Shown: in pieces, positions 27,109 through 36,248 of the stretch
Layout of the letters: each line of letters opens with the position of its first letter
Numbering within the stretch: position 1 is the first letter of the stretch
From: Oscillospiraceae bacterium
GTDB taxonomy: Bacteria; Bacillota; Clostridia; Oscillospirales; Acutalibacteraceae
Reading direction: 5' to 3'
Assembly (NCBI GenBank): GCA_022763825.1
Contig: JALEQX010000071.1
Coordinates: 1 to 64,000, forward strand
DNA: 64,000 nucleotides
Position numbers and translations under genes: made by a program
Notes under the pieces: model-generated
The model's input: only the letters and a program-made list of their open reading frames with translations
What the model was told of the DNA's origin: nothing
Databases searched by the model: none

Positions 27109-28983
27109 ATGAAATTTCGCAGGATTACAGCAATAATTCTTGCCGTCATGCTGATGATACCCTTTTTTTCTCTGGCTTCATCAGCTCTGGTACTTGCCGA
27201 AACTCAATATAACTATGACAAAGCCGACCCGTCGTGGCTTAAGGACCTCGTCGTTATGGAACAGCTTAATATAAACGACGCGGCAGGCGGCAGGCTTAAT
27301 AAAATCTGCGCCGACGCGGAATATGAATACACGGAAACCGCCCAGACATTCAAGGAAACGGTTTCGTACTACTATCTTCTTTATAAACTTGACGCCGACG
27401 CGAGAAAAGCGGCGTATCTTTACATTCTCGATTATCTTAATTTATTTTCATCCGCGGCAAACGGAAACGTCTCCGACGACTACATACGCTACTGGCTTGA
27501 AAGCGCGGGAATTGTCTACCCCGAAAACGAGACTGCCCTCACCCCCGTTCTTGCACGTGCGCTTTATGCTCTGCTTACATCGTCGGATTCAAAATATACG
27601 ATAGAAAAAGGCACCGGACTTGAATCCGCGCTGATGGCGTATGCGGCGAAAACGTTCGGAGTCGATATAAAAACGCTCAGAAAGTACTCTCAGACGGAGA
27701 TTTTAACCCTCGACCAGTACGTGACGGCGGCATGCCGTTATACCCTTTACCTTAAGGGCTATAAAGTCAACAAAGATACTGATGAAAAAGAGGTTGCGCG
27801 CCTCATGGCGGTGTATGTCATAGAAAGCCAGGGCATAGCCGTCGACCCCGACAAAATAACGTTTGAAGAGCTTCAGACGAAATACACTACCGCAATGCTC
27901 GGAAAAATATATGACGTCACCCCCGACCCCGATATGATGAAGCAGGCAGTTGATTCGAATTCCGTCGCTTCGTACATTCTCCAGCTGATAGGCAAGAAGT
28001 ATAATTTAACCGTGAGAAGTTCTCTTTCATACGACGAAATGTTCGCCCTTGTAAGAGACAATACGGATTATTTTAAATTAGAAGACAGCGAATTCTACGC
28101 CGATATCGATAAATACAAAGTTAAACTTGACTACAAACGCGACAAAATCTGGGTAATGCCCACTGCGATTACCGATACGAACATTATATCGGGATGCGTA
28201 GTAGAAATATTCATAAACGGACAGCAGGTCAAGGATAATTATTTTACAAAGATCGCGCTCGACTCTTCGAAAACATCCGAAACGATAACTGTGCGCGTCG
28301 ACTATTATAAGAGCGGAGAAGCTAAAAAAACTTCAAATTATTACATTGAGGTTTATCAGGGCACCGAAACTCCCCCGCAGAACGAAAATCCGATAGCAGG
28401 CATAATCTCATCCTCATCCGATCGTATTAAGAAGATAAAAGACTCGCTCGGCGACGACTCCGTATTCTCCGATATTTTTCAGAATATCAATTTCAATCTG
28501 CCTCAGAGAGTTTTAAGCATAATGTCACTGCTCGTTCCCAGTTTCACAAACGGGCTCGGAAACGGATATCAATATATTAAAAAGATATTCGGATTTGCCG
28601 ATGACAAAAATTCGGGAACAATAACCACCGACAACATAAGCGGAGTCGGAGGACTCGAAAGTTATCTGCAGTCCGGCTCCTCGGGAGTCAGCATCCCCGT
28701 TTCCACTCAGCTTATAACAAACAACTTAACCTCCGGCTCACCGCAGGTCAATTATGTCGGCGTTGATAAGTATGTCGTCGAGCCCGCAACGGGAAACATC
28801 AGCTATACCGATACCGGCAATGACAAAACATTCTCATTCGGCGACGAAAACAGTGTTCTGGCAGTCTCGCTGTTCATCATGGCAGCGGCAATAATAGCAG
28901 TCGGAATAGCGCTTGCAGTGAAATTCAACGGTAAACGTTCATCCGGTCCGCACGGAAAATCCCGGCGCAAGGTAAGAAGATAA
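27109..28983 (+). CDS. Secreted, membrane-anchored protein of unknown function
   Basis: 624 residues. A Sec signal peptide (FRRITAIILAVMLMIPFFSLASSALVLA) is followed by a mostly alpha-helical region. A beta-rich stretch at about residues 340-430 (KVKLDYKRDKIWVMPT onward, ending SNYYIEVYQG) resembles small bacterial Ig/cadherin-like folds. A Ser/Gly/Asn-rich linker follows, then a C-terminal membrane helix (SLFIMAAAIIAVGIALAVKF) and a basic tail. I do not recognise the family. It lies 45 bases ahead of a response regulator/kinase/HtrA group and may be the envelope protein that this system watches, but that is only positional inference. Confidence 0.85.
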   Translation: MKFRRITAIILAVMLMIPFFSLASSALVLAETQYNYDKADPSWLKDLVVMEQLNINDAAGGRLNKICADAEYEYTETAQTFKETVSYYYLLYKLDADARKAAYLYILDYLNLFSSAANGNVSDDYIRYWLESAGIVYPENETALTPVLARALYALLTSSDSKYTIEKGTGLESALMAYAAKTFGVDIKTLRKYSQTEILTLDQYVTAACRYTLYLKGYKVNKDTDEKEVARLMAVYVIESQGIAVDPDKITFEELQTKYTTAMLGKIYDVTPDPDMMKQAVDSNSVASYILQLIGKKYNLTVRSSLSYDEMFALVRDNTDYFKLEDSEFYADIDKYKVKLDYKRDKIWVMPTAITDTNIISGCVVEIFINGQQVKDNYFTKIALDSSKTSETITVRVDYYKSGEAKKTSNYYIEVYQGTETPPQNENPIAGIISSSSDRIKKIKDSLGDDSVFSDIFQNINFNLPQRVLSIMSLLVPSFTNGLGNGYQYIKKIFGFADDKNSGTITTDNISGVGGLESYLQSGSSGVSIPVSTQLITNNLTSGSPQVNYVGVDKYVVEPATGNISYTDTGNDKTFSFGDENSVLAVSLFIMAAAIIAVGIALAVKFNGKRSSGPHGKSRRKVRR

Positions 28984-29028
28984 AAAGATAAATTATATAA
29001 CAATTCGTATAAAAAAGAGGAGAAAAAC

Positions 29029-29718
29029 ATGGCTAACGAAAAAATAATGATCGTCGACGACGACATTAACATCTGCGAACTTATACGTCTGTATCTCGAA
29101 AAAGAGAAATACACGACGGTTATTGTCAACGACGGTCTCGAGGCAGTACAGACATTCAACGAGGTAAATCCCGATCTCGTACTGCTCGATATAATGCTTC
29201 CGGGACTTGACGGATGGCAGGTTTGCAGAAAGATAAGAAATAATTCGAACGTTCCTATTATAATGCTCTCGGCAAAGAGCGAAACGTTTGACAAATGTCT
29301 CGGACTTGAGCTCGGCGCGGACGACTACATATCAAAACCGTTTGAAACCAAGGAAGTTCTTGCGAGAATCAAAGCGGTTCTCAGACGTTCGGCATCCGTT
29401 ATGACCGAACAGGTCAACGAGGTTCACTACGACAAACTGTCGATTAATATTACGAATTACGAGCTTAAAGTTAACGGAGTCGTAGTAGACACTCCGCCCA
29501 AAGAGCTTGAACTCATTTTCCATCTTGCAAGCAATCCCAACCGCGTATTCACAAGAGACCAGCTTCTCGACGAGGTTTGGGGATTCGACTACTACGGAGA
29601 TTCGAGAACCGTCGACGTTCACGTAAAGAGACTGCGTGAAAAATTCGAGGGCGTATCCGACAAATGGGAACTTAAAACCGTTTGGTCGGTAGGATATAAA
29701 TTTGAAACAAAGGATTGA
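29029..29718 (+). CDS. Response regulator, OmpR/PhoB family
   Basis: 229 residues. The receiver has acidic residues in MIVDDDINIC, phosphoacceptor Asp54 in LVLLDIMLPGLDGW, the threonine/serine position in MLSAKSE, and the conserved lysine in YISKPF. The winged-helix domain ends SRTVDVHVKRLREKF and TVWSVGYKF. GAGGAG precedes the ATG. It is followed nine bases later by its kinase. The likely partner output is the HtrA gene downstream. Confidence 0.96.
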   Translation: MANEKIMIVDDDINICELIRLYLEKEKYTTVIVNDGLEAVQTFNEVNPDLVLLDIMLPGLDGWQVCRKIRNNSNVPIIMLSAKSETFDKCLGLELGADDYISKPFETKEVLARIKAVLRRSASVMTEQVNEVHYDKLSINITNYELKVNGVVVDTPPKELELIFHLASNPNRVFTRDQLLDEVWGFDYYGDSRTVDVHVKRLREKFEGVSDKWELKTVWSVGYKFETKD

Positions 29719-29727
29719 GATATTTAA

Positions 29728-31245
29728 GTGAATAAGTCAGACGATAAAATTACGGCGTCAATGCCGAAACAAAGCGTCTCGCTGTTTAATAAATATTTCA
29801 AATTCTTTTCAGTCACTTTTCTGATATGCCTTACCTTATTAAGTCTTACGCTTATGATTTTCATAGCTGACTACTGGGAGGATCAGAAAAAACTCGATTT
29901 GTACAATGCCGCAAGTAACGTTGCGGCATTTTGTTCAAATTTGTCCGAAAACAGCGAAAGCAAAAAATACGGCGAAACACTGAAAACCACCATTAACAAT
30001 ATTGCCGGGGTATCGGGCGCCGACATTCTTATAGTCAGTTCCCGTCCCGATAACGCATACGTAGAATACTGCGGATGTGCGGATAAGAGCGAGTCGGAAA
30101 CGGTATGCAAAAGACACAGCGGAATGAAAATTCCCGGGGAAATAATAACGAGCATGCTCGTCGAGGATCAGTTTACAAACGTCGGAACACTATCGGGTAC
30201 GCTTCAGAACAACCACTTTATCGCTTCATCAAAAATTCTTGACAAAAACGGAAATATAACAGCCGTCGTTATTGTAATACAGCAGTTAAGCGACGGACTT
30301 AAACCGTATCTCAGCTCTTTCATAAAAACATTTACGGTTGCAATAGTTATTTCGCTCTTTACCGTCAGTATCGGCGTATACATAGCCGCATATTCGCTTA
30401 CAAAACCCATGAAACAGGTAGCCGAAGCAACGCGCCATTTTTCGGACGGAGATTTCAGTTACCGCATAAAAATTCATCAGGGAAAGAAAAGCGTGCGCGA
30501 AATAGACGAGCTTCAGTATGCGTTCAACTCAATGGCTGACGCGCTCGAAGATCTCGAAAAATCACGTTCGAGCTTCGTCGCAAACGTTTCTCATGAATTA
30601 AAAACGCCGATGACGACAATAGGCGGATTCATCGACGGCATAATCGACGGAACAATCGACGAGGAGCACCGCGGATATTATTTAAAAATAGTATCGGATG
30701 AGGTAAAAAGACTTTCACGTCTCGTTGTTTCAATGCTCAATATGTCAAAAATCGAATCAGGAGAACTGACGCTCAGCGTTTCGAAATTCAACATATCCGA
30801 TATGCTTTTAAAAATATTTTTGTCGTTCGAACGCCAGATTGACGCTAAAAAAATCAGCGTCGAGGGGCTTGTCAAGCTCGGAAGCGTCAGCATTGAAGCA
30901 GACCCCGACATGATAAATCAGGTTTTTTATAATCTGGTTGACAACGCCGTTAAGTTTACCGACTACGGCGGAACGATATCAATAAGGACGGAGACGGACG
31001 GCGAATATTTCACAGCCTACCTTAAAAATACAGGCAAGGGCATCAGTCCTGAAGACCTTGAAAGAATTTTCGACAGATTCTATAAGGCTGATAAATCGCG
31101 CTCACTCGACGCAAAAAGCGCCGGACTCGGTTTGTTTATAGTTAAAAGTATAGTCGAGCTTCACGACGGAAAAATATATGCTGACAGCGTTCAGAATGAA
31201 TTTACGCAATTTACAGTTAAATTAAAGGTACGGCTTATACAATAG
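29728..31245 (+). CDS. Sensor histidine kinase with Cys-containing sensor region
   Basis: 505 residues from a GTG start. One membrane helix (about 28-50) and a second near 197-220 enclose a sensor region of about 150 residues. That region contains YVEYCGCADKSESETVCKRH, with three cysteines and a histidine, an unusual cluster for an exposed loop. A HAMP domain (TKPMKQVAEATRHFSDGDFSYR), HisKA (VANVSHELKTPMTT) and HATPase (NLVDNAVKFTD, GKGI, SAGLGLFIVKSIVE) follow. It pairs with the regulator nine bases upstream. Confidence 0.95.
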   Translation: MNKSDDKITASMPKQSVSLFNKYFKFFSVTFLICLTLLSLTLMIFIADYWEDQKKLDLYNAASNVAAFCSNLSENSESKKYGETLKTTINNIAGVSGADILIVSSRPDNAYVEYCGCADKSESETVCKRHSGMKIPGEIITSMLVEDQFTNVGTLSGTLQNNHFIASSKILDKNGNITAVVIVIQQLSDGLKPYLSSFIKTFTVAIVISLFTVSIGVYIAAYSLTKPMKQVAEATRHFSDGDFSYRIKIHQGKKSVREIDELQYAFNSMADALEDLEKSRSSFVANVSHELKTPMTTIGGFIDGIIDGTIDEEHRGYYLKIVSDEVKRLSRLVVSMLNMSKIESGELTLSVSKFNISDMLLKIFLSFERQIDAKKISVEGLVKLGSVSIEADPDMINQVFYNLVDNAVKFTDYGGTISIRTETDGEYFTAYLKNTGKGISPEDLERIFDRFYKADKSRSLDAKSAGLGLFIVKSIVELHDGKIYADSVQNEFTQFTVKLKVRLIQ

Positions 31246-31306
31246 GCTCAGAAAGTACGAAGCATACTTTTACAAAAAAGCCAATTTTATCAAGGAGGTC
31301 TTTTTT

Positions 31307-32974
31307 ATGACTGACGATTATGAAAAATACACATCAAATCCCGAATCCGGAGATGAAAATAATAATTCCGGAACGCCCGCCGGAGACAACCCGGACAACG
31401 GCGCGCAGACAGATTCTTACGAAAACGAGCAAAGCGCGGACAACAACGAAAACGCACAGCACGTAAACGCAGAATACGAGAAAAACGGATTCAGTCAGAA
31501 CAACTCATACGCTTCGGGCGAATATTCGTACAAGGGCGACCCGAGCAAACAGCAAAACAATCCGTACTCGACACCCAATCAAAACGGATATACCCCCTAC
31601 GGCGCACCGAATTACAATAATTATCAGAATCCGCAGAACAATAATTATTCTAATCCCTATACCGCGTCCAATGCTCCGGGATATCAGCCTCAGTACCAGC
31701 CTCCGCAGAAGAAAAAGAATACGGGCAAAAAAGTATTCTTCGGCATTCTTATAGGCATACTTGCTATAATCGTTGCGGCAATTATTCTTACCGCCGTTAC
31801 AGGCAAGTCAACGGATTTAAACAGTAAAGACAAAAAAGAATCCGTAACAAGCAACGAAGTAGGTTCTCTTGAAATTTCCGACAGCGCTTCTTCATCCTCC
31901 CCTGCAAACGAGGTTTATAAAAAGATTGTAAAATCAAACGTCGGACTTCTCGTTTATGCAAACAATAAGCTTTCCACCGAAGGTTCGGGCGTTATCGCAA
32001 AAGAGGGCGACGACGGATATACGTACATCATAACCTGCGCTCATGTTATTCAAAACGGCTCAAAGATTGTCGTTCAGACATACGATAAAGAGGAATACGA
32101 TGCAGAAATCGTAGGCTATGACACAAGATCGGATCTCGGCGTACTCAAAATTAAAAAGACGGGACTTGACTGTGCGTCATTCGGCGACTCTGACAAACTT
32201 GAAGTCGGTCAGACCGTATATGCAATAGGCAACCCCCAGGGCAGTCAGTTCGCAGGTTCGTTCACGTCGGGCATGATTTCCGCAATAGACAGACCCGTAA
32301 GCTCTTCGACGGGCTATGAAATGAAATGCATACAGCACACGGCGGCTATTAACCCCGGCAACTCGGGCGGCGCGCTCGTCAACGACAAGGGCGAAGTCAT
32401 CGGCATCAACTCCATGAAGATAGCTTCGACCGATACCGAGGGCATGGGATTCTCCGTTCCCTCGAGCGTAGTTAAGGAGATATTCGACTCTATCGTTGCA
32501 AACGGTTATGTAACCGGCAGAGCAAAACTCGGTATCACATATGCGGCGGCTGTAAACTATGACCAGTACAGCATGTATGTAAATATCAAGGGACTTCCCT
32601 CCGGCTCTATCGTAATAGCAAGCATTTCCGACGACAGCGCTCTTAAAGATACGAAGGCTCAGGTCGGCGACCTCATCGTAGGCGTTAACGGCAAGGATAT
32701 GGACTCCACCGGCATGCTCGCGGAAATGATGGAGGACATGAAAGCTGGAGACAAGCTCACACTCAACATCGTCAGAATCAACACTCAGAACTGGTCTCAG
32801 GAAACGTTCGACATTACCGTAACGCTTGTTGAGGACAGAGGCAACACAACGGTTAACGACAACGATTCTCAGGATAACAACGAATCTGACAACGGCGGTT
32901 CATACGGCAGTTCAGACGATCTCGAAAGATATTTCGAAGAATACTTCAAAAAGTATTACGGGAACGGAAACTAA
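31307..32974 (+). CDS. HtrA/DegP-like membrane-anchored serine protease
   Basis: 555 residues in three parts. The N-terminal 135 residues are low-complexity and rich in Asn, Gln, Tyr and Pro. A membrane helix follows (about 143-165). The trypsin-like domain has catalytic triad His246 (TCAHVI), Asp276 (TRSDLGVLKI) and Ser353 (NPGNSGGALV). A PDZ domain lies at about 430-520, and the tail is acidic and Asn-rich. This is the usual Gram-positive HtrA layout, a surface quality-control protease. It follows the two-component pair by 61 bases with a strong AAGGAGG site, so an envelope-stress role is likely. A terminator follows. Confidence 0.95.
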   Translation: MTDDYEKYTSNPESGDENNNSGTPAGDNPDNGAQTDSYENEQSADNNENAQHVNAEYEKNGFSQNNSYASGEYSYKGDPSKQQNNPYSTPNQNGYTPYGAPNYNNYQNPQNNNYSNPYTASNAPGYQPQYQPPQKKKNTGKKVFFGILIGILAIIVAAIILTAVTGKSTDLNSKDKKESVTSNEVGSLEISDSASSSSPANEVYKKIVKSNVGLLVYANNKLSTEGSGVIAKEGDDGYTYIITCAHVIQNGSKIVVQTYDKEEYDAEIVGYDTRSDLGVLKIKKTGLDCASFGDSDKLEVGQTVYAIGNPQGSQFAGSFTSGMISAIDRPVSSSTGYEMKCIQHTAAINPGNSGGALVNDKGEVIGINSMKIASTDTEGMGFSVPSSVVKEIFDSIVANGYVTGRAKLGITYAAAVNYDQYSMYVNIKGLPSGSIVIASISDDSALKDTKAQVGDLIVGVNGKDMDSTGMLAEMMEDMKAGDKLTLNIVRINTQNWSQETFDITVTLVEDRGNTTVNDNDSQDNNESDNGGSYGSSDDLERYFEEYFKKYYGNGN

Positions 32975-32990
32975 TCGTTAATACAACATC

Positions 32991-33029
32991 AAAAGGGCTT
33001 TGAATCGAGTGTGATTCAAAGCCTTTTTT
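32991..33029 (+). terminator. Terminator after htrA-like gene
   Basis: AAAGGGCTTTGAATC pairs with GATTCAAAGCCTTT, followed by a run of six T. Confidence 0.9.
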
Positions 33030-33081
33030 CTGTTAGTCATAAAAAGTTTATAAAAACAGCAAACATTTACACCCTTTGATG

Positions 33082-33110
33082 TTGACTTTTTCATCATTAG
33101 GCGGTACAAT
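33082..33110 (+). promoter_or_regulatory. Promoter of the TetR-family gene
   Basis: TTGACT (33082-33087) and TACAAT (33105-33110), 17-base spacer, 35 bases before the ATG. Confidence 0.75.
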
Positions 33111-33145
33111 AATTATACTCGTGTTCAATTTTCGGAGGGAGCATT

Positions 33146-33709
33146 ATGGATCAAAAAAAAGAAGACAGACGTATCCAGTATACAAAGCGCATGCTTCAGG
33201 ACGCCGTCTTTGAACTGCTTAAAGAAAAAAACGTAAATGAGATCTCCGTTACGGAGCTTTGCGCCAAGGCAAATATAAACAGAGGTTCGTTTTATAAATA
33301 TTATACGAACATTTACGATCTGCTGTATCAGATTAAAAATAAATTTCTGACATCTGCGAGAGAGACCGTTGACGAAATATTCGCAACGCAGGACACTTAC
33401 GAGATGTTCGTAAAGCTTCTCGTCCTCATTTCGAATAACAGAGAGATTTTCTCCATGATAATAAATTCGAGTCACAGCAGCGATATTATAAATGAAGTCG
33501 CAGGTCCCGCTTACGTTATGAGCGTGCAGACATGGCTTACAAATCAGAGCGGAATTTCTGAGGAAAAATTTATGTACATATTCAACTTCCTTGTCGGCGG
33601 TGCGGTTTTCACCATCGGCAAATGGCTTAACAACGAGTGTAAAGAGGATATTCCTACAGTCTCAAAGTACCTTGCCGAATGCACGGACAACATTTTGGGC
33701 GTTGAATGA
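33146..33709 (+). CDS. TetR/AcrR family transcriptional regulator
   Basis: 187 residues. The N-terminal helix-turn-helix is clear: VFELLKEKNVNEISVTELCAKANINRGSFYKYY, including the family F-Y-x-Y-F-x-like end of helix 3 as SFYKYYTN. The C-terminal ligand or dimerisation domain is not recognisable. CGGAGG precedes the ATG. It has its own promoter and terminator and no divergent target gene, so autoregulation or a distant target is likely. The ligand is unknown. Confidence 0.92.
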   Translation: MDQKKEDRRIQYTKRMLQDAVFELLKEKNVNEISVTELCAKANINRGSFYKYYTNIYDLLYQIKNKFLTSARETVDEIFATQDTYEMFVKLLVLISNNREIFSMIINSSHSSDIINEVAGPAYVMSVQTWLTNQSGISEEKFMYIFNFLVGGAVFTIGKWLNNECKEDIPTVSKYLAECTDNILGVE

Positions 33710-33720
33710 TAAAACACAAA

Positions 33721-33755
33721 AAAAACTGCGAAGTTTTACAGCTTCGCAGTTTTTT
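33721..33755. terminator. Bidirectional terminator
   Basis: AAAACTGCGAAG (33721-33732) pairs with CTTCGCAGTTTT (33741-33752), with T-runs on both sides. It serves the TetR gene (plus) and serA (minus). Confidence 0.9.
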
Positions 33756-33771
33756 ATTATAATATATTAAA

Positions 33772-34929
33772 TTAAAGAACCCTTACTCTGATAACACCGT
33801 CAATAGACTTTAAATCGTCCGAAATACCGGAAACATCGGAATCGGTATCGATTATAACATATCCCGTATTCTTTCTTATTGAAACGGATGCGTCTGTACG
33901 GTCAACGCCTTTTGAGTCAAGGCATTCAAATATCTTTGCGCTTACATCTGAGTCGGTAATAACCGTAATACGGCTTTTTCCGGGGACTCTGTCCTTGGAC
34001 ACACACGGAAGATTAACGGAATTTATAACGTTTCCGTTTTCAATGTATTCAACTGTCTGCTCAACAGCCATAACCGCACAGTTTTCCTCGGATTCCGGCG
34101 TAGACGCTCCGAGATGAGGAAGCGCGATAACGCCGTCAGTACAAAGCTGGTCGTCCGTCGGAAAATCCGTAGCGTACGCCGAGCATTTTCCGTTTTCAAG
34201 AGCAGAAAGAATATCGGAATTATTTACAAGCTCCCCTCTTGCAAAATTGAGGATTCTTACACCATCCTTGCACTTTGCGAGAGTTTCGGCACAAATCGTG
34301 TTTTTCGTAGAATCGTTAAGAGGCGCATGGAGAGTTATATAATCGCTCTCCTCAAAAATACGGTCTATTACTGATGTAACTCTTATAGTTTTATCAAGCA
34401 TAGAGGCGGCTTTGTCCGATAAAAACGGGTCGTAGCCTATAACGTCCATTCCGAGAGCCTTAGCGCCGTTTGCGACGAGAACGCCGATAGCGCCGAGACC
34501 GATAACTCCGAGGGTTTTGCCCTTAATTTCGGGACCGGCAAAATTCGACTTACCCTTTTCGACTTTTTTGGAAACCTCGTCGCCGCTTCCCTTGAGCGTT
34601 TCGCACCACTTTGCTCCCGCGACTATTTTACGCGATGAAAGGAACAGCGCGCAGAGTACGAGTTCCTTAACGGCGTTGGCGTTAGCTCCGGGCGTATTGA
34701 ATACGCATATACCGTTCTCGGTGCATTTGTCAACAGGGATGTTGTTATATCCCGCGCCTGCTCTCGCAATAGAGAGTACGCTCGACGGAATCTCGGTATC
34801 GTGCATGGATGCCGAACGCACAATAACGGCGTCGGGTGAAGCGCAGTCGTCGGTACAGAAATATTTTTCCTTATCAAATTTGCCGAGACCGGCGGCGGAT
34901 ATTTTATTAAGAGTTAAAATATTATACAT
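33772..34929 (-). CDS. serA: D-3-phosphoglycerate dehydrogenase
   Basis: First step of serine biosynthesis, NAD-dependent. The protein has 385 residues. The Rossmann motif GLGAIGVLVANGAKALGMDV, catalytic Arg in LNFARGELV, the Glu region near CSAYATDFPT, and His in LPHLGASTPESEENCA are all present. The C-terminal 70 residues (VITDSDVSAKIFEC to the end) form an ACT-like domain, suggesting feedback control. It is downstream of serC in the same operon, 24 bases away. The product order serC-serA covers two of the three serine steps. Confidence 0.95.
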   Translation of the reverse strand: MYNILTLNKISAAGLGKFDKEKYFCTDDCASPDAVIVRSASMHDTEIPSSVLSIARAGAGYNNIPVDKCTENGICVFNTPGANANAVKELVLCALFLSSRKIVAGAKWCETLKGSGDEVSKKVEKGKSNFAGPEIKGKTLGVIGLGAIGVLVANGAKALGMDVIGYDPFLSDKAASMLDKTIRVTSVIDRIFEESDYITLHAPLNDSTKNTICAETLAKCKDGVRILNFARGELVNNSDILSALENGKCSAYATDFPTDDQLCTDGVIALPHLGASTPESEENCAVMAVEQTVEYIENGNVINSVNLPCVSKDRVPGKSRITVITDSDVSAKIFECLDSKGVDRTDASVSIRKNTGYVIIDTDSDVSGISDDLKSIDGVIRVRVL

Positions 34930-34953
34930 ATAAAATCAACCTCTCACTGAAAT

Positions 34954-36036
34954 TCAGGCGTTATCCGCCTCGAATTTTGCCATAAAATCAACAAGCTTAC
35001 GAACGCCCTCGATAGGCATTGCATTGTAAATCGAAGCTCTCATACCGCCGACGGTTCTGTGACCTTTAAGATTTACGAATCCCGCTTCTTCAGCCTCGGC
35101 AATGAACTTCTTGTTAAGCTCATCGGAATCTGTAACGAAAGGTACGTTCATGAGAGAACGATCCTCTTTTACGACGGTGCCTCTGAACATCTTTGACGAG
35201 TCAAGGAAATCATAAAGAATCTTAGCCTTTTTCTCGTTAAGCTCTTTCATCTTTTCAAGACCGCCCTGCTCCTTAATCCACTCAAGGACGTTCTTGCACA
35301 TATAAATAGCGTAGCACGGCGGAGTGTTGTACATAGAGCCGTTTTCAGCGTGAACTGCATAGTTGAGCATGGTCGGGGTGATATCTCTTGCTTTGCCGAG
35401 CATATCCTCGCGGACAATTACGACAGTCAGACCCGCGGGGCCTATATTCTTCTGCGCGCCGCCGTAGAGAACTGCAAACTTCGAAACGTCTACGGGTTCG
35501 GACATGAATGACGACGAAATATCGCCGATAAGCGGAATCGAACCTACGTCGGGAATCTCGCGGTAGCATGTTCCGTAAATCGTATTGTTAACGCAAATGT
35601 ATGCATAGTCTGCCTCGGGGTCAAAATCCTCGGGCTTAGTCTTAGGAAGATAAGTAAAAGTCTTATCCGCGCTTGAAGCGACGATTCTCGCATTGCCGTA
35701 ACGCGAAGCCTCCTGATATGCTTTCTTTGCCCACTGTCCGGTTATAATAAAATCGGCTTTTCCGCTGCCGTTCATGAAGTTAAGGGGAATCGCGGCGAAC
35801 TGCGTGGACGCACCGCCCTGCAAAAACAGAACTTTATAATTATCAGGAATTTTGAGAAGTTCTCTGAAAAGGGATTCCGCCTCGTCTATAATTGATTTAA
35901 AGACCTTAGAACGGTGCGACATCTCCATTACGGACTGACCGCTTCCTTTATAATCAAGCATCTCATCCGCCGCTTTTTTCAAAACTTCCTCGGGAAGCAT
36001 GGACGGACCCGCCGAAAAATTGTATACTCTGCTCAT
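34954..36036 (-). CDS. serC: Phosphoserine aminotransferase
   Basis: PLP-dependent class V aminotransferase of serine (and possibly pyridoxal phosphate) biosynthesis. It has 360 residues. The start YNFSAGPSMLPEEVL is diagnostic, the PLP lysine lies in YGGAQKNIGPAGL, and the C-terminal signature GHRTVGGMRASIYNAMP is complete. AAGGAGG precedes the ATG. It is the first gene of the serC-serA operon. No serB gene is in the window. Confidence 0.97.
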   Translation of the reverse strand: MSRVYNFSAGPSMLPEEVLKKAADEMLDYKGSGQSVMEMSHRSKVFKSIIDEAESLFRELLKIPDNYKVLFLQGGASTQFAAIPLNFMNGSGKADFIITGQWAKKAYQEASRYGNARIVASSADKTFTYLPKTKPEDFDPEADYAYICVNNTIYGTCYREIPDVGSIPLIGDISSSFMSEPVDVSKFAVLYGGAQKNIGPAGLTVVIVREDMLGKARDITPTMLNYAVHAENGSMYNTPPCYAIYMCKNVLEWIKEQGGLEKMKELNEKKAKILYDFLDSSKMFRGTVVKEDRSLMNVPFVTDSDELNKKFIAEAEEAGFVNLKGHRTVGGMRASIYNAMPIEGVRKLVDFMAKFEADNA

Positions 36037-36197
36037 AAAAAAACCTCCTTGTCAAAGTCAACGCAGACACACGTTTACATTATATGCAAAAACGTCTTTA
36101 TTGCTTTGAATTCTATTATATCAACGTTTTTCAATAATATCAATACTAAATTAAATAATGAACATTCACGGGTACGGATGTTTTAAAACGCGTTATA

Positions 36198-36232
36198 GCA
36201 AAAGAGGAACGCCCCGTTTTCGGACATTCCTC
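36198..36232 (-). terminator. Terminator of glpK
   Basis: On the minus strand GAGGAATGTCC pairs with GGGGCGTTCCTC around a GAAAAC loop (with G-T pairs), followed by TTTT. It lies 17 bases after the glpK stop. Confidence 0.75.
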
Positions 36233-36248
36233 ATATAAATATTACAAT

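Noticed and set aside
33772..36036. serC-serA as an unusual arrangement
   Set aside because: This is an ordinary serine-biosynthesis pair.
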